A stretch of 64,000 bases of DNA from an uncultured Oscillospiraceae bacterium (lineage in GTDB: Bacteria; Bacillota; Clostridia; Oscillospirales; Acutalibacteraceae), in the NCBI GenBank assembly GCA_949283785.1, contig CASDTR010000008.1, positions 1 to 64,000 on the forward strand. The letters run 5' to 3'. Shown piece by piece: positions 17,506 through 27,183 of the stretch (positions are counted from its first letter, which is position 1; every line of letters starts with the position of its first letter). Made by a program: the position numbers and the translations under genes. Below the pieces are notes generated by a model. The model had not been told where the DNA came from and made no database searches. It worked only from the letters and a program-made list of their open reading frames with translations.

Positions 17506-18789
17506 TTAAAACCTTACCTTTATCGAATTTGCGTGAGCTCCGAGGCCCTCCGTCTCGGCGAGGGTGACGATATCGTCCTTATCCTGAGAGAGAGCCGACT
17601 CGGTATAGTAAATAAAGCTGGATTTCTTTACAAAACTGTCCACTGAAAGAGGAGAGAAAAATCTCGCCGTACCTCCTGTAGGAAGAACATGGTTCGGCCC
17701 CGCATAGTAATCGCCCAAGGGCTCGGGAGAATAATTCCCCAAAAATACGGAACCTGCATTATCCATGCGTCCGATATACTCCATGGGGTTTTCCACGCAC
17801 ATCTCAAGGTGCTCCGGTGCAAGCTCATTGGCAAAATCAACGGCTTCACCAAGATTTTGGCACACTATAATCGCGCCGTAATCCTTGAGGGATTTTTTAA
17901 TTATATCCTTTCTCGGCATTTCCTCCACCTGGAGCTTTAATGCCTCGACGGTATCGGAAGCAATTTTTTCGCTGTTAGTGAGAAGAATTGCGCTTGCAAG
18001 AACATCGTGCTCTGCCTGAGACATAAGGTCTGCTGCAAGGAACTCCGGCTTTGCGCTTTCATCGGCGACAATCAGAATTTCGCTGGGTCCCGCAATCATA
18101 TCTATATCCACAACGCCGTAAAGAAGCTTCTTTGCGGTGGCCACATAGATATTGCCGGGTCCCACGATTTTATCCACCTTCGGCACTCTCTCGGTACCGT
18201 AGGCCAATGCAGCCACAGCCTGCGCTCCTCCTGCAAGGAAAACCCTGTCAACACCCGCCACATATGCGGCGGCAAGTATATTGGGATTGGCGCCTCCGTC
18301 CTTCATGGGAGGAGTGACCATTATCAGCTCTTCAACTCCCGCAATTTTTGCGGGGACTGCGTTCATGAGCACCGACGACGGATAGGCCGCCGTGCCGCCG
18401 GGAACATAGAGGCCCACTCTTTTAAGTCCTCTGATGCGCTGACCGAGAATTACCCCGTTTTCCTTTGTGGTAAGCCAGCTCTGCTGCTTCTGACGGGCGT
18501 GAAAATCCCTGATTCTCTCAGCGGCATTTTTTACAGCCGTTAGAAACTCGGGAGCTACGCTGTTTACGGCCGCTTCCATTTCCTCTTTCGTCACTTCAAG
18601 CCTCTCGGGCACGGAGCCGTCGAAAAGCTTTGTATATCTGTCAAGGGCGGCGTCGCCTTCAAGGCGCACGGCCTCGATTATCTGAGTTACGCTTTCCGTA
18701 ACCTTTTTACTCGTCTCTCCGCTTCTCGCTTTAAGCTGCGCGATAAGCTCCTTTTCCGCTTTTCCGTCTGCTTTTATATATGAAATCAC
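17506..18789 (-). CDS. hisD: histidinol dehydrogenase
   Basis: The product performs the last two oxidations, histidinol to histidine, using NAD+ and zinc. The 427 residues include GLYVPGGTAAYPSSVLMNAVPAKIAG, the signature IDMIAGPSEILIVAD, the zinc-site SQAEHD, and the catalytic Glu-His pair in NELAPEHLEM. The protein is complete. Its start overlaps the hisG stop as ATGA. Confidence 0.97.
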   Translation of the reverse strand: MISYIKADGKAEKELIAQLKARSGETSKKVTESVTQIIEAVRLEGDAALDRYTKLFDGSVPERLEVTKEEMEAAVNSVAPEFLTAVKNAAERIRDFHARQKQQSWLTTKENGVILGQRIRGLKRVGLYVPGGTAAYPSSVLMNAVPAKIAGVEELIMVTPPMKDGGANPNILAAAYVAGVDRVFLAGGAQAVAALAYGTERVPKVDKIVGPGNIYVATAKKLLYGVVDIDMIAGPSEILIVADESAKPEFLAADLMSQAEHDVLASAILLTNSEKIASDTVEALKLQVEEMPRKDIIKKSLKDYGAIIVCQNLGEAVDFANELAPEHLEMCVENPMEYIGRMDNAGSVFLGNYSPEPLGDYYAGPNHVLPTGGTARFFSPLSVDSFVKKSSFIYYTESALSQDKDDIVTLAETEGLGAHANSIKVRF

Positions 18790-19418
18790 TGCTGCTCCTC
18801 CTTTGCCTTTTCTACTTTTTCAAGGAAATCCTCTATCTCGTTTTTGCGAAGCTTCATGCTCGCCATATTTACTATAACTCTCGCCGATACGGGAATAATC
18901 TCATCTATGACCTCAAGTCCGTTTTCCTTAAGAGTTGAGCCCGTCTCGACAATATCGACTATGGCATCAGAAAGTCCAAGAAGCGGAGCAAGCTCCACTG
19001 AGCCCTCGATTTTTATTATTCTGACGTCCATGTTTTTGCTCTCAAAATAGTTAGCGGCAACAGTGGGATATTTAGTCGCAATTCGCTTTACGTTGTATCC
19101 GCTGAAAAAGTCGGTTCCCTTAGGTCCCGCAAGAGCGAAGCGGCATTTGCCGAAGCCTAAATCCATAACCTCGTAAAAGCTTTTGCCGCTCTCAACTATT
19201 GTATCTTTTCCGACGATGCCGATATCGCACACGCCGTGCTCAACATAGGTCGTAACATCGGCTGCCTTGGCTAAAACCACCTCATAGGGCGGAACAGGCA
19301 AAACCAGCTTTCTGCCCTTATCTATAAGAGCGGTACAGTCGAGACCCATTTCGGAAAAAAGCTCTACGGTCTTTTTTTCGAGTCTTCCCTTTGTAAGAGC
19401 AATCCTCAGTGGATTCAT
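18786..19418 (-). CDS. hisG: ATP phosphoribosyltransferase, short form
   Basis: The product catalyses the first committed step, joining ATP and PRPP. At 210 residues it is the short form lacking the C-terminal regulatory domain, so it depends on HisZ for activity and histidine feedback. Conserved segments include ALTKGRLEKKTVELF, GIVGKDTIVE and the PRPP loop DAIVDIVETGSTLKENGLEV. It overlaps hisZ and hisD by four bases each, a tight arrangement suited to a HisG-HisZ complex. Confidence 0.97.
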   Translation of the reverse strand: MNPLRIALTKGRLEKKTVELFSEMGLDCTALIDKGRKLVLPVPPYEVVLAKAADVTTYVEHGVCDIGIVGKDTIVESGKSFYEVMDLGFGKCRFALAGPKGTDFFSGYNVKRIATKYPTVAANYFESKNMDVRIIKIEGSVELAPLLGLSDAIVDIVETGSTLKENGLEVIDEIIPVSARVIVNMASMKLRKNEIEDFLEKVEKAKEEQQ

Positions 19419-20623
19419 GCTTTTTTCCCTCCCGTTCTCTCTATTTTAAATCCGTCTTTTCCTATGATGTGTATTGCGCAGATGCCTTTCTTCTCCGCGT
19501 AATCGCGGGCTTCCTCGAGAGTGGAGCCCGTGAATATTTCGGCCACAATATCTGTAAGCTCCCTTGCATAGATAAGGGCGTTGATCTCATATCCGCCCTC
19601 ACCGAACACAAGTACATCCGCAGGCTGCTCACCCTGAGCCTCTCCCCTCTGAAGCATGGCCTTAGCCAGAGCATCTACATCCACACCGAAGCCCGTCGCG
19701 GGAAGCTCTCTGCCGAACTCTCCGATAAGTCCGTCATATCTTCCGCCTGAAAGCACCGTTATGCCTGAGCCTTCGATATAGCCTCTGAAAACGGTGCCCG
19801 TATAATAATTGCTCCTGTGTACAAGACCCAGGTCAATGGTTATCTTTTCGCCTAAGCCCAGCTGCGAAAGGGAGGAATAGATTTCTCCCAGATACCTGAG
19901 CGCCTTATGGGCTTCCTCCGAATCATAGAGCTTCGCCGCCTCATCAAGTATCTCGGCGCCGCCGAAAAGCCTCGGCAGCCTTTTTAAAGCTACCGTAACG
20001 TCGGTCTGAGGCATCGAGTCGAGAAGGTCATTAAGGGCTGCATAGTTTTTGGATTCAATAAGGTCGCTTATCTCTTCCCTCACGTCGTCACCCGCATCGA
20101 GATCGCCGGCAAGGGATTTGAAAAATCCCGCGTGTCCGATCTCTATTCTGAAATCCGCCGCCCCGCAGCCCTGCAAAGCGTCAATGGCGGTTGAGATAAC
20201 CTCAAGGTCGCTCCTGAGTCCCTTCGCTCCTATGAGCTCAATTCCGCACTGAACGGTTTCATTGGCGTGTCCCGCAAGGCTCTGACGGCATCTGAAAACG
20301 CTCTGATTATAATAGAGCCTTATGGGAAGAGACGCCTCACGAAGACGTGTCGTGACAATTCTCGCAATGGGCATGGTGCTGTCGGGACGCAGGACGAGAA
20401 GCCGTCCGTGGTTATCCGTAAGCTTATACATGCTCTCAGGCGCAAAGCCTGCGCTTTCGCCGCCGAAAACGTCAAAATATTCAAGTACCGGAGTTATAAC
20501 CTTGCTGTATCCCCTCGATTTAAACAGAGAAGTGAGGGCCGACTCCACGCTTTTTCTGGCGGAGCATTCCTCAAAGAGCAAATCCCTTGTGCCTTCCGGA
20601 GTGGTTCGCAAATACTTTTTCAT
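19415..20623 (-). CDS. hisZ: ATP phosphoribosyltransferase regulatory subunit
   Basis: HisZ resembles the catalytic core of histidyl-tRNA synthetase but cannot charge tRNA; it activates short HisG and senses histidine. The 402 residues open with TPEGTRDLLFEECSARK, a class II synthetase motif 1 region. They contain LRPDSTMPIARI and the C-terminal GGRYDGLIGEFG motif. The anticodon-binding domain is replaced by a short tail, as in other HisZ. The start is the ATG of MKKYLRT with GGGAGA upstream; a frame five codons longer would include that site. This is the first gene of the operon. Confidence 0.93.
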   Translation of the reverse strand: MKKYLRTTPEGTRDLLFEECSARKSVESALTSLFKSRGYSKVITPVLEYFDVFGGESAGFAPESMYKLTDNHGRLLVLRPDSTMPIARIVTTRLREASLPIRLYYNQSVFRCRQSLAGHANETVQCGIELIGAKGLRSDLEVISTAIDALQGCGAADFRIEIGHAGFFKSLAGDLDAGDDVREEISDLIESKNYAALNDLLDSMPQTDVTVALKRLPRLFGGAEILDEAAKLYDSEEAHKALRYLGEIYSSLSQLGLGEKITIDLGLVHRSNYYTGTVFRGYIEGSGITVLSGGRYDGLIGEFGRELPATGFGVDVDALAKAMLQRGEAQGEQPADVLVFGEGGYEINALIYARELTDIVAEIFTGSTLEEARDYAEKKGICAIHIIGKDGFKIERTGGKKA

Positions 20624-20656
20624 AATATTCTCCCGCAAATTCGTTTACTTTAGTCT

Positions 20657-20670
20657 GCTAATGTGCTAAT
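20657..20670. promoter_or_regulatory. tandem GCTAAT repeat, possible his operon operator
   Basis: Two copies of GCTAAT separated by GT (plus strand) lie immediately downstream of the predicted his transcription start, where a repressor would bind. The leader is too short for a T-box, so DNA-level control is more likely. The regulator is not known. Confidence 0.4.
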
Positions 20671-20678
20671 TTGGTAAC

Positions 20679-20707
20679 ATATTATCATATTAAACACGTT
20701 TCGTCAA
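20679..20707 (-). promoter_or_regulatory. sigma-A promoter of the histidine operon
   Basis: On the minus strand TTGACG (20702-20707) is followed after exactly 17 bases by TAATAT (20679-20684). Initiation would be near 20672, leaving a leader of about 50 bases before hisZ. Confidence 0.75.
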
Positions 20708-20716
20708 CCTGTATTT

Positions 20717-20744
20717 AATAAAATCAATTAAATTTGATTTTATT
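20717..20744 (-). terminator. AT-rich hairpin after polC
   Basis: An 11-base stem (20734-20744 with 20717-20727, core AAATCAA) begins one base after the polC stop codon. It contains only one G-C pair, so it is a weak terminator at best, and some polC transcription may read into his. Confidence 0.4.
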
Positions 20745-23700
20745 TTAAAAAAAGCTCATCTGAGTGCTGTCGGGCATACCCTCAAGGGCTCCCGTCTCTT
20801 CCAAAGAGGCTATAACGCTCTTGGACACTCCCGCCCTTCTCTGCAGGTCGTCCTTTGAAATGAAATCTCCCTCTCCGTCGTCTCTGGCGGCGGCAAGTCC
20901 TTTGGCGGCAGCCTCTCCCGTTCCCGCAATGGAAAGGAAGGGAAGGCGGATTTTTCCGTCCTCTATAAGATAACGGGTCGCGTCGGATTTGTAGATGTCG
21001 ATAGGCAGGAACTCATATCCTCTTGCCATCATCTCGTTTGTAACCTGCAAAATGGTGTACTGGTCCTGCTCCTTTTTGGAAGCATCTTTGCCCTTATGCT
21101 TGATTTCCTGCATCTTGTTCTTGACGGCGGCATGACCCTTTACGGCAGTCACCGCGTCAAAGTCCTCGCCTCTGACGGTGAAAAATGCGGAATAGTATTC
21201 GAGGGGCTTGTAAATTTTAAACCAGCCGAGCCTCAAAGCGGCGCTTACATAGGCGGCGGCGTGAGCTTTCGGGAACATGTATTTGATCTTCATGCAGGAA
21301 TCGAGATACCACTGGGGCACATCGTGGGCCTTCATGGCGTTTATGTGCTCCTCGGTGAGAAGCTTTGTAGCCTTGCCCTTACGGACAATTTCCATGATTT
21401 TGAAGGCCATGCCCGGCTCCAGTCCCTTATGCATGAGATAGGTCATGATGCTGTCACGGGTTCCGATAACCTCGGAAATCGTGCAGGTACCTTTCTTAAT
21501 TAAATCCTGAGCGTTGCCCAGCCACACGTCCGTGCCGTGGGAAAGTCCCGAAATCTGAAGAAGGTCGGAAAAGGTCTTGGGCTGAGCGTCAATGAGCATC
21601 TGACACACGAAGTTCGTGCCCATTTCGGGAATTGAAAGTGTTCCCGTAGGCCAGTCTATATCTTCCTGCGTCACCCCGAGAGGTTCGGGGCTTGTACACA
21701 GCTCGTATATCTTCGGGTCGCATATGTCGATATCCATTACGGAGATTCCCGTCATATCTTCAAGGTGCTTATAGAGGGTGGGAACATCGTGTCCCAGCTC
21801 GTCAAGCTTGAGAATAGTATCGTGGAGTGAATGGAAGTCGAAGTGAGTCGTAACCGTGCCCTTGTCCGCATCGTCGGCGGGATGCTGGACGGGAGTAAAA
21901 TCATATACCTCGTAGGCGTTGGGTACAACAACCATTCCTCCGGGATGCTGTCCCGTCGTTCTCTTGACGCCCGTGCATCCCCGTGTAAGGCGTTCCTCCT
22001 CGGCGCGGTTTACAACCATTGACCGCTCTTCAAGGTATTTTTTAACATATCCGTAGGCAGTTTTATCAGCAACGGTGGCGATGGTACCGGCCTTGAAAAC
22101 GTGGGTGGGACCGAAAAGCTCCTCAGTATATCTGTGAGCCATGGACTGGTACTCTCCCGAAAAGTTAAGGTCGATATCGGGAGCCTTGTCGCCGTTGAAG
22201 CCCAGGAAGGTTTCAAATGGGATCTCGTGTCCGTCGCGGTGCATCGGGATACCACAGTTGGGACAATCCTTCGGCGGAAGGTCATAGCCTGAGCCGTAGC
22301 TGCCGTCGGTGATAAACTGACTGTATTTGCACTTGGGGCACACATAGTGAGGCGAAAGTGGGTTAACTTCCGATATTCCCGCCATGGTGGCCACGAATGA
22401 TGAACCGACCGAACCACGGGAACCGACGTGATAGCCGTGATCCTCAGAGTTTTTGACAAGCTTCTGAGCGATTATGTAAAGCACTCCGAATCCGTGCTTG
22501 ATAATGGATTCAAGCTCTCTTTCAAGTCGCGTGGCGACATATTCCGGAACGGGGTCTCCGTACATATCCTTGGCGTGCTGCCAGCAGATTGTCCTGAGCT
22601 CATCGTCGGCGCCCGGAATGCTGGGCTGGAAGGTTCCTTCAGGTATGGGTCTTATGACCTCGGTCATTTCGGCGATTTTGTTGGTATTCTCAACAACCAC
22701 CTCATAGGCCTTATCCTTGCCGAGATACTGAAATTCTTTAAGCATATCGTCGGTGGTTCTGAAATAGAGTGGCGCCTGATTGTCGGCATCGGTAAAGCCC
22801 TTCGCCGCCATTAAAACGCTTCTGTAAGCGGCATCTTTCGGGTCTATGAAATGGACGTCGCCTGTAGCGACAACGGGCTTATCCAGCTCTTCGCCCAATT
22901 TCACTATCTGACGGTTTATGTCCTCAAGCTCCTCTATGCTCTTTACCGTTCCGTTTCGGAGCATGAATTCGTTGTTTCCGTTGGGCTGGATTTCAAGATA
23001 ATCGTAAAATTCGGCGATTTTCCTTATTTCATCCCAGGGCCTTCCGTCAACGATGGAGCGGTAAAGCTCGCCTGCTTCACAGGCGCTGCCGATAATAAGT
23101 CCCTCGCGGTGCTTGATAAGCTCGCTTTTGGGGATTCTCGGAACTCGGAAATAATAGTTGAGGTGCGACATGGAAATAAGCTTATACAAGTTTTTAAGTC
23201 CCACAAGATTCTTAACAAGTATGATCTGGTGGTAAGCTTTAAGCTTTGAAGTATCTCCTCCCGCAAGACCTGTATTTATCTTCTGCACAGAGGTTATTTT
23301 ACGCTCTTCCTTTAAATCCTTGAAAAGTACAAGCATTATATCCGCAAGGATTCTTGCGTCGTCGCAGGCTCTGTGGTGGTTGAAATCATCCAGCTTCAAA
23401 TGCTTTGATACCGTATCGAGCTTGTAATTTTTAAGTCCCGGCAGCATCGTCCTGCAAAGGGGGACCGTGTCGATAAAGGTGTGGTTATATGGTATATCGT
23501 ATCTTTCGCAGGCGGCTCTAATAAAGCTTATATCGAACTGGGCGTTATGGGCTACCAGAATCGCGTCATCGCCGCAGAAATCGAGAAAGCTTCTGACGGC
23601 CTCCTCCTGGCTCGGAGCGTCCCTAACCATATCGTCGGTTATGCCCGTAAGCTCAACCACTCTTTCAGGTATGGGCTTTTCGGGATTCACAAAGGTATTG

Positions 23701-25049
23701 AAGCTCTCTTTTATCTCTCCGCCCGACACCCTTACGGCTCCGATTTCCGTTATTCTCTCGTTTTTGGCGCTGAAGCCCGTGGTTTCAAGGTCGAAGACTA
23801 TAAATTCACCGTCAACCTCCGACTCCTGAGAGCCGTTGACAATTGGTATCATATCGTTTACAAAATAAGCCTCGACGCCGTAGATGATTTTGATATCGCC
23901 TGACGCCGCCGCGTTCATGGCGTCGGGGAAGGCCTGAGCGACGCCGTGGTCCGTTATGGCTATGGCTTTATGTCCCCACTTTATAGCCCGCTTTACGAGT
24001 GTTCCCGCATCGGTAATGCCGTCCATGGAGGACATATTTGTGTGAAGATGCAGTTCAACCCTCTTTACGGGAGCGTCGTCCGTAACCTGGATTTTATCAG
24101 CCTTGCTGATGCCGTAGGGACGTATTACATATTCCTTGGAGTAGTTGTCGTATGTTACGGAGCCCTTGACAAGAACCGTTATGCCTTCGCTCATATTCTT
24201 TTTGAAGGTCTCAAGAAGGTCTTTTTTGTCAAATATTTTTACGGTGTATGAACTCGTATAATCGGTAATGTTAAAGGAAATTATATGGCTTTTTCCGTCG
24301 CGGGTGTCGCGGATCTCATAGCCGAAAACGTCTCCCCAGACAGCGGCAGTACCTATATCGGGAGTTATCTGTTTTATGGGAATGGGCGTATCCTTAAAGG
24401 GTTTGCCGTAAATCACCTGAGCAGTTTCAAAATATAGAGGTATTCCCTCCACTGTTTTGTGCTCTCTTGGCTTTCTCTCCGCTTTCGCAGCAGCCTCTTC
24501 TTTGGCCTTGATTTCTTTCTTCTGCTTTTCCGCCTCGCGCTGCATATTGGTAAAAATCGGATCGTCGAACCCTACCTCAGTCTCTCCGTCGAACTCCACT
24601 TTTATTTTGATTCCGAATCTGTCCTGAACCGTCTTTTCTATGTATTTATCGCAACCCGTTGAAAGAAGGATATCCTTTCCTCCGTGGGTGAGGGAAATTT
24701 TCATTGTGTCACCTGAAAAGTCACAGGAGGAATCGGAAAAAAATCCGTTTGCCGCAGCGATGTTCCGTTTGAGCTCGAACACAAGGGACGGATAGTAATC
24801 CTTTGAAAAACACTCGGAAGGAAAAGAGGGTAAAATCACACACTCGCCCAAACCTAAATTAAACGCTATCTCCCTTGAAATTTTATCGAGGAGCTCACTC
24901 TGGACTAAATTAAAAAAGTCAACAGACGCACTTATTCTGTTTTTGTCTTTGCACAGTTCAACAGACAGCAGCCTGCTTGCGGCAAGCAACTGTCTGTTTT
25001 CCTGGCTGTTTATATAATCGCCGAATATCTGAAAAAAATCGCAACTCAT
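20745..25049 (-). CDS. polC: DNA polymerase III alpha subunit, PolC type
   Basis: This is the replicative polymerase of Bacillota, with built-in proofreading. The 1434 residues show, in order: an N-terminal domain, an OB fold around residues 215-325, the first part of the PHP domain (HLHTNMSSMDGITD), and the DEDDh exonuclease inserted in PHP (IVFDLETTGFSAKNERITEIGAV to HHRACDDARILAD). PHP then resumes, followed by the polymerase core (zinc-binding CPKCKYSQF and CPNCG, APDIDLNFSGEYQ with catalytic aspartates, KRTTGQHPGGMVV). All catalytic motifs are present. An ATG after a GTG is used as start. It ends the cdsA-to-polC cluster, eight bases after ispG. Confidence 0.98.
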   Translation of the reverse strand: MSCDFFQIFGDYINSQENRQLLAASRLLSVELCKDKNRISASVDFFNLVQSELLDKISREIAFNLGLGECVILPSFPSECFSKDYYPSLVFELKRNIAAANGFFSDSSCDFSGDTMKISLTHGGKDILLSTGCDKYIEKTVQDRFGIKIKVEFDGETEVGFDDPIFTNMQREAEKQKKEIKAKEEAAAKAERKPREHKTVEGIPLYFETAQVIYGKPFKDTPIPIKQITPDIGTAAVWGDVFGYEIRDTRDGKSHIISFNITDYTSSYTVKIFDKKDLLETFKKNMSEGITVLVKGSVTYDNYSKEYVIRPYGISKADKIQVTDDAPVKRVELHLHTNMSSMDGITDAGTLVKRAIKWGHKAIAITDHGVAQAFPDAMNAAASGDIKIIYGVEAYFVNDMIPIVNGSQESEVDGEFIVFDLETTGFSAKNERITEIGAVRVSGGEIKESFNTFVNPEKPIPERVVELTGITDDMVRDAPSQEEAVRSFLDFCGDDAILVAHNAQFDISFIRAACERYDIPYNHTFIDTVPLCRTMLPGLKNYKLDTVSKHLKLDDFNHHRACDDARILADIMLVLFKDLKEERKITSVQKINTGLAGGDTSKLKAYHQIILVKNLVGLKNLYKLISMSHLNYYFRVPRIPKSELIKHREGLIIGSACEAGELYRSIVDGRPWDEIRKIAEFYDYLEIQPNGNNEFMLRNGTVKSIEELEDINRQIVKLGEELDKPVVATGDVHFIDPKDAAYRSVLMAAKGFTDADNQAPLYFRTTDDMLKEFQYLGKDKAYEVVVENTNKIAEMTEVIRPIPEGTFQPSIPGADDELRTICWQHAKDMYGDPVPEYVATRLERELESIIKHGFGVLYIIAQKLVKNSEDHGYHVGSRGSVGSSFVATMAGISEVNPLSPHYVCPKCKYSQFITDGSYGSGYDLPPKDCPNCGIPMHRDGHEIPFETFLGFNGDKAPDIDLNFSGEYQSMAHRYTEELFGPTHVFKAGTIATVADKTAYGYVKKYLEERSMVVNRAEEERLTRGCTGVKRTTGQHPGGMVVVPNAYEVYDFTPVQHPADDADKGTVTTHFDFHSLHDTILKLDELGHDVPTLYKHLEDMTGISVMDIDICDPKIYELCTSPEPLGVTQEDIDWPTGTLSIPEMGTNFVCQMLIDAQPKTFSDLLQISGLSHGTDVWLGNAQDLIKKGTCTISEVIGTRDSIMTYLMHKGLEPGMAFKIMEIVRKGKATKLLTEEHINAMKAHDVPQWYLDSCMKIKYMFPKAHAAAYVSAALRLGWFKIYKPLEYYSAFFTVRGEDFDAVTAVKGHAAVKNKMQEIKHKGKDASKKEQDQYTILQVTNEMMARGYEFLPIDIYKSDATRYLIEDGKIRLPFLSIAGTGEAAAKGLAAARDDGEGDFISKDDLQRRAGVSKSVIASLEETGALEGMPDSTQMSFF

Positions 25050-25057
25050 CACATTAC

Positions 25058-26107
25058 CTACATTTTCTCTATTTCGGAAAGGAGCTCGGATACAATATCC
25101 TCTTCCGGCACCTTTCTTATGATTTCGCCTTTTTTGAAGATAAGTCCGCAGCCGTCTCCGCCCGCGATTCCGATATCCGCCTCTCTGGCCTCACCGGGAC
25201 CGTTTACGGCACAGCCCATAACGGCTACCTTTATGTCTTTCTTAACGCTTCTCAAATGCTCCTCAACCTGAGATGCAATTGAAATTAGGTCGATTTTCGT
25301 TCTTCCGCAGGTGGGGCACGAAACCAGAGTTGGCGTGCCCGTAAGAAGACCCGCGGCTTTAAGTATATCGAACCCTGCGTAAACCTCGTTTACGGGGTCG
25401 GCGGTAAGGGAAACCCTTATTGTATCGCCGATACCTCTCAAAAGCAGTCCACCTATTCCTATAGCGGATTTTATAAGACCCATGCGCTGCGTTCCCGCCT
25501 CAGTAACGCCAAGATGAAGCGGATAGTCGCATTTTTCCGCAAGGAGCTCATATGCCTCATACATTTTCTGAACATCTGATGACTTTATGGAAATTACAAT
25601 ATTGTCAAAATCGAATTTCTCCAGCAGCTTTACATGATACATTGCGCTTTCACACATTGCCTCAGGCGTGGGCGAACCGTATTTTGCAAGTATCTCCTTT
25701 TCGAGAGAACCGGAGTTTACGCCTATTCTTATAGGAACGCCTTTTCTGGCGCATTCATCAGCCACCGCTTTTACTCTGTCGTCGGAGCCGATGTTTCCGG
25801 GATTGAGACGTATTTTATCAACCCCCGCCGCAAGGCTGTCGAGGGCAAGCTTGTAATCGAAATGAATATCGGCTACAATGGGAGCTTTTACGGCTGCTTT
25901 CAAAGCTTCAACGGTTTTTACCGCTTCTTTATCGGGCACCGATACCCTTATAATTTCACATCCTGCCTTTTCAAGGGCCAAAGCCTGTTTGACGTTGCCC
26001 TCAACGTCATGGGCAGGCACATTGAGCATTGATTGAACGGCAATATGCGCATCGCCGCCGATACAAAGTCTTCCGATTTTGACTTTCCTGCTTTTTCTGC
26101 GTTCCAT
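25058..26107 (-). CDS. ispG: 4-hydroxy-3-methylbut-2-enyl diphosphate synthase
   Basis: The product is the iron-sulfur enzyme of the MEP pathway that converts MEcPP to HMBPP. The cluster ligands are seen in VSCPTCGRTKID and GCAVNGPGEAREAD (Cys and Glu). The TIM-barrel opening SMLNVPAHDVEGNVKQ and the substrate segment RLNPGNIG are intact. It is 349 residues from the ATG at 26107, which has AAGGG upstream; a GTG overlapping the rseP stop as GTGA (26116) is the alternative. With dxr two genes upstream it supplies isoprenoids for undecaprenyl phosphate, the product of nearby uppS. Confidence 0.97.
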   Translation of the reverse strand: MERRKSRKVKIGRLCIGGDAHIAVQSMLNVPAHDVEGNVKQALALEKAGCEIIRVSVPDKEAVKTVEALKAAVKAPIVADIHFDYKLALDSLAAGVDKIRLNPGNIGSDDRVKAVADECARKGVPIRIGVNSGSLEKEILAKYGSPTPEAMCESAMYHVKLLEKFDFDNIVISIKSSDVQKMYEAYELLAEKCDYPLHLGVTEAGTQRMGLIKSAIGIGGLLLRGIGDTIRVSLTADPVNEVYAGFDILKAAGLLTGTPTLVSCPTCGRTKIDLISIASQVEEHLRSVKKDIKVAVMGCAVNGPGEAREADIGIAGGDGCGLIFKKGEIIRKVPEEDIVSELLSEIEKM

Positions 26108-26112
26108 ATCTC

Positions 26113-27183
26113 TCACCCTTTTACCAAATTGAGAATATCGTTAAATGTCACCACTACCATAAGCATAAGCAGCAGGACCATACCAGCCGCATGGACATAT
26201 CCCTCGTATTTCGGGTTGACAGGCTTTCTGCGCACAGCCTCAACCAAAAGGAAAAACAGCCTTCCGCCATCAAGGGCGGGAAGGGGAAGAAGGTTAAATA
26301 CGCCGATATTAATAGTGATGAATGCGAAAATGCTTATAAGATTATCTATACCTGTTGTGGCAACCTCAGCTATAACGCTGACCGTTCCCACGGGACCTGC
26401 AAGCTGACTGATTCCGAAGCGTCCCGTAATAAGGTCAAACAGTGAAAGCCATACAAGCCTTGCAATTGAAACAGTCTGTAAACAAGCGGCTTTAAAAACA
26501 TTCCAAGGGGTTTTCTCCAAGCCGTAAATCGAAAAATCGTATGTTATATAATTTATTCCGTCAACCTGCTCCGTCTGAAACTTGACTCCCTTCAGCTCCG
26601 TCTTTTCCCCGTCCCTTTCGACAACAAAGTCAAAGACGCCGTCGTCGTCACGGGCCATGAGAAAGCTCACATCCATGCTGGAGAGGACTCTCGTTCCGTT
26701 TATGCGCAGAAGCTTATCCCCCGGCTCCAAGCCGTACCGGCTGCTCGTAGCATTCTCGGTAAAGGCGGCAATTGTCGTAGTGCCTACAAGATTTTGCTGA
26801 GAGATCATTACGCATACGAGAACAAGACCCAATATAAGGTTCATAACGGCGCCTGCCGCCACAACCGCAATTTTCTTGTGAACGGGCTTTTTGTTAAAGG
26901 CTCCCTCATCCTCGCTGTTTTCGTCCTCACCCTCCATGCTCACATAACCGCCTATGGGAAAAATCCTCAGAGCATACTGGGTTTCGCCTTTTTTAAATTT
27001 AAAAAAAGCAGGGCCCATGCCTATGGCAAATTCATTGACCTTTACGCCCGAGAGCTTCGCCACAATAAAGTGACCGAACTCATGTATCGTGATTATAAAT
27101 CCGAAAAACAAAACGGCCAGAAGTATTGGCCATGCTTTGCTCCAAAGCGCTGAAACAGATAACAGATTTAAAATAAAAATCAC
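26113..27183 (-). CDS. rseP: site-2 zinc protease RseP
   Basis: The product is an M50 intramembrane metalloprotease that cleaves membrane-bound anti-sigma factors or remnant signal peptides (RasP in Bacillus). The catalytic HEFGH lies in the first membrane helix (near residue 34) and the second zinc-ligand motif LLPLPALDGGRLFF is near residue 295. A PDZ domain (GLEPGDKLLRINGTRVLSS) sits between them. It is 356 residues with about four membrane helices. The start is a GTG overlapping the dxr stop codon as GTGA; no in-frame ATG lies nearby. Confidence 0.95.
   Translation of the reverse strand: MIFILNLLSVSALWSKAWPILLAVLFFGFIITIHEFGHFIVAKLSGVKVNEFAIGMGPAFFKFKKGETQYALRIFPIGGYVSMEGEDENSEDEGAFNKKPVHKKIAVVAAGAVMNLILGLVLVCVMISQQNLVGTTTIAAFTENATSSRYGLEPGDKLLRINGTRVLSSMDVSFLMARDDDGVFDFVVERDGEKTELKGVKFQTEQVDGINYITYDFSIYGLEKTPWNVFKAACLQTVSIARLVWLSLFDLITGRFGISQLAGPVGTVSVIAEVATTGIDNLISIFAFITINIGVFNLLPLPALDGGRLFFLLVEAVRRKPVNPKYEGYVHAAGMVLLLMLMVVVTFNDILNLVKG

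Noticed and set aside
20639..20744. T-box or other riboswitch before hisZ
   Set aside because: The leader after the predicted start is only about 50 bases and shows no specifier loop or antiterminator; no known fold was recognised.
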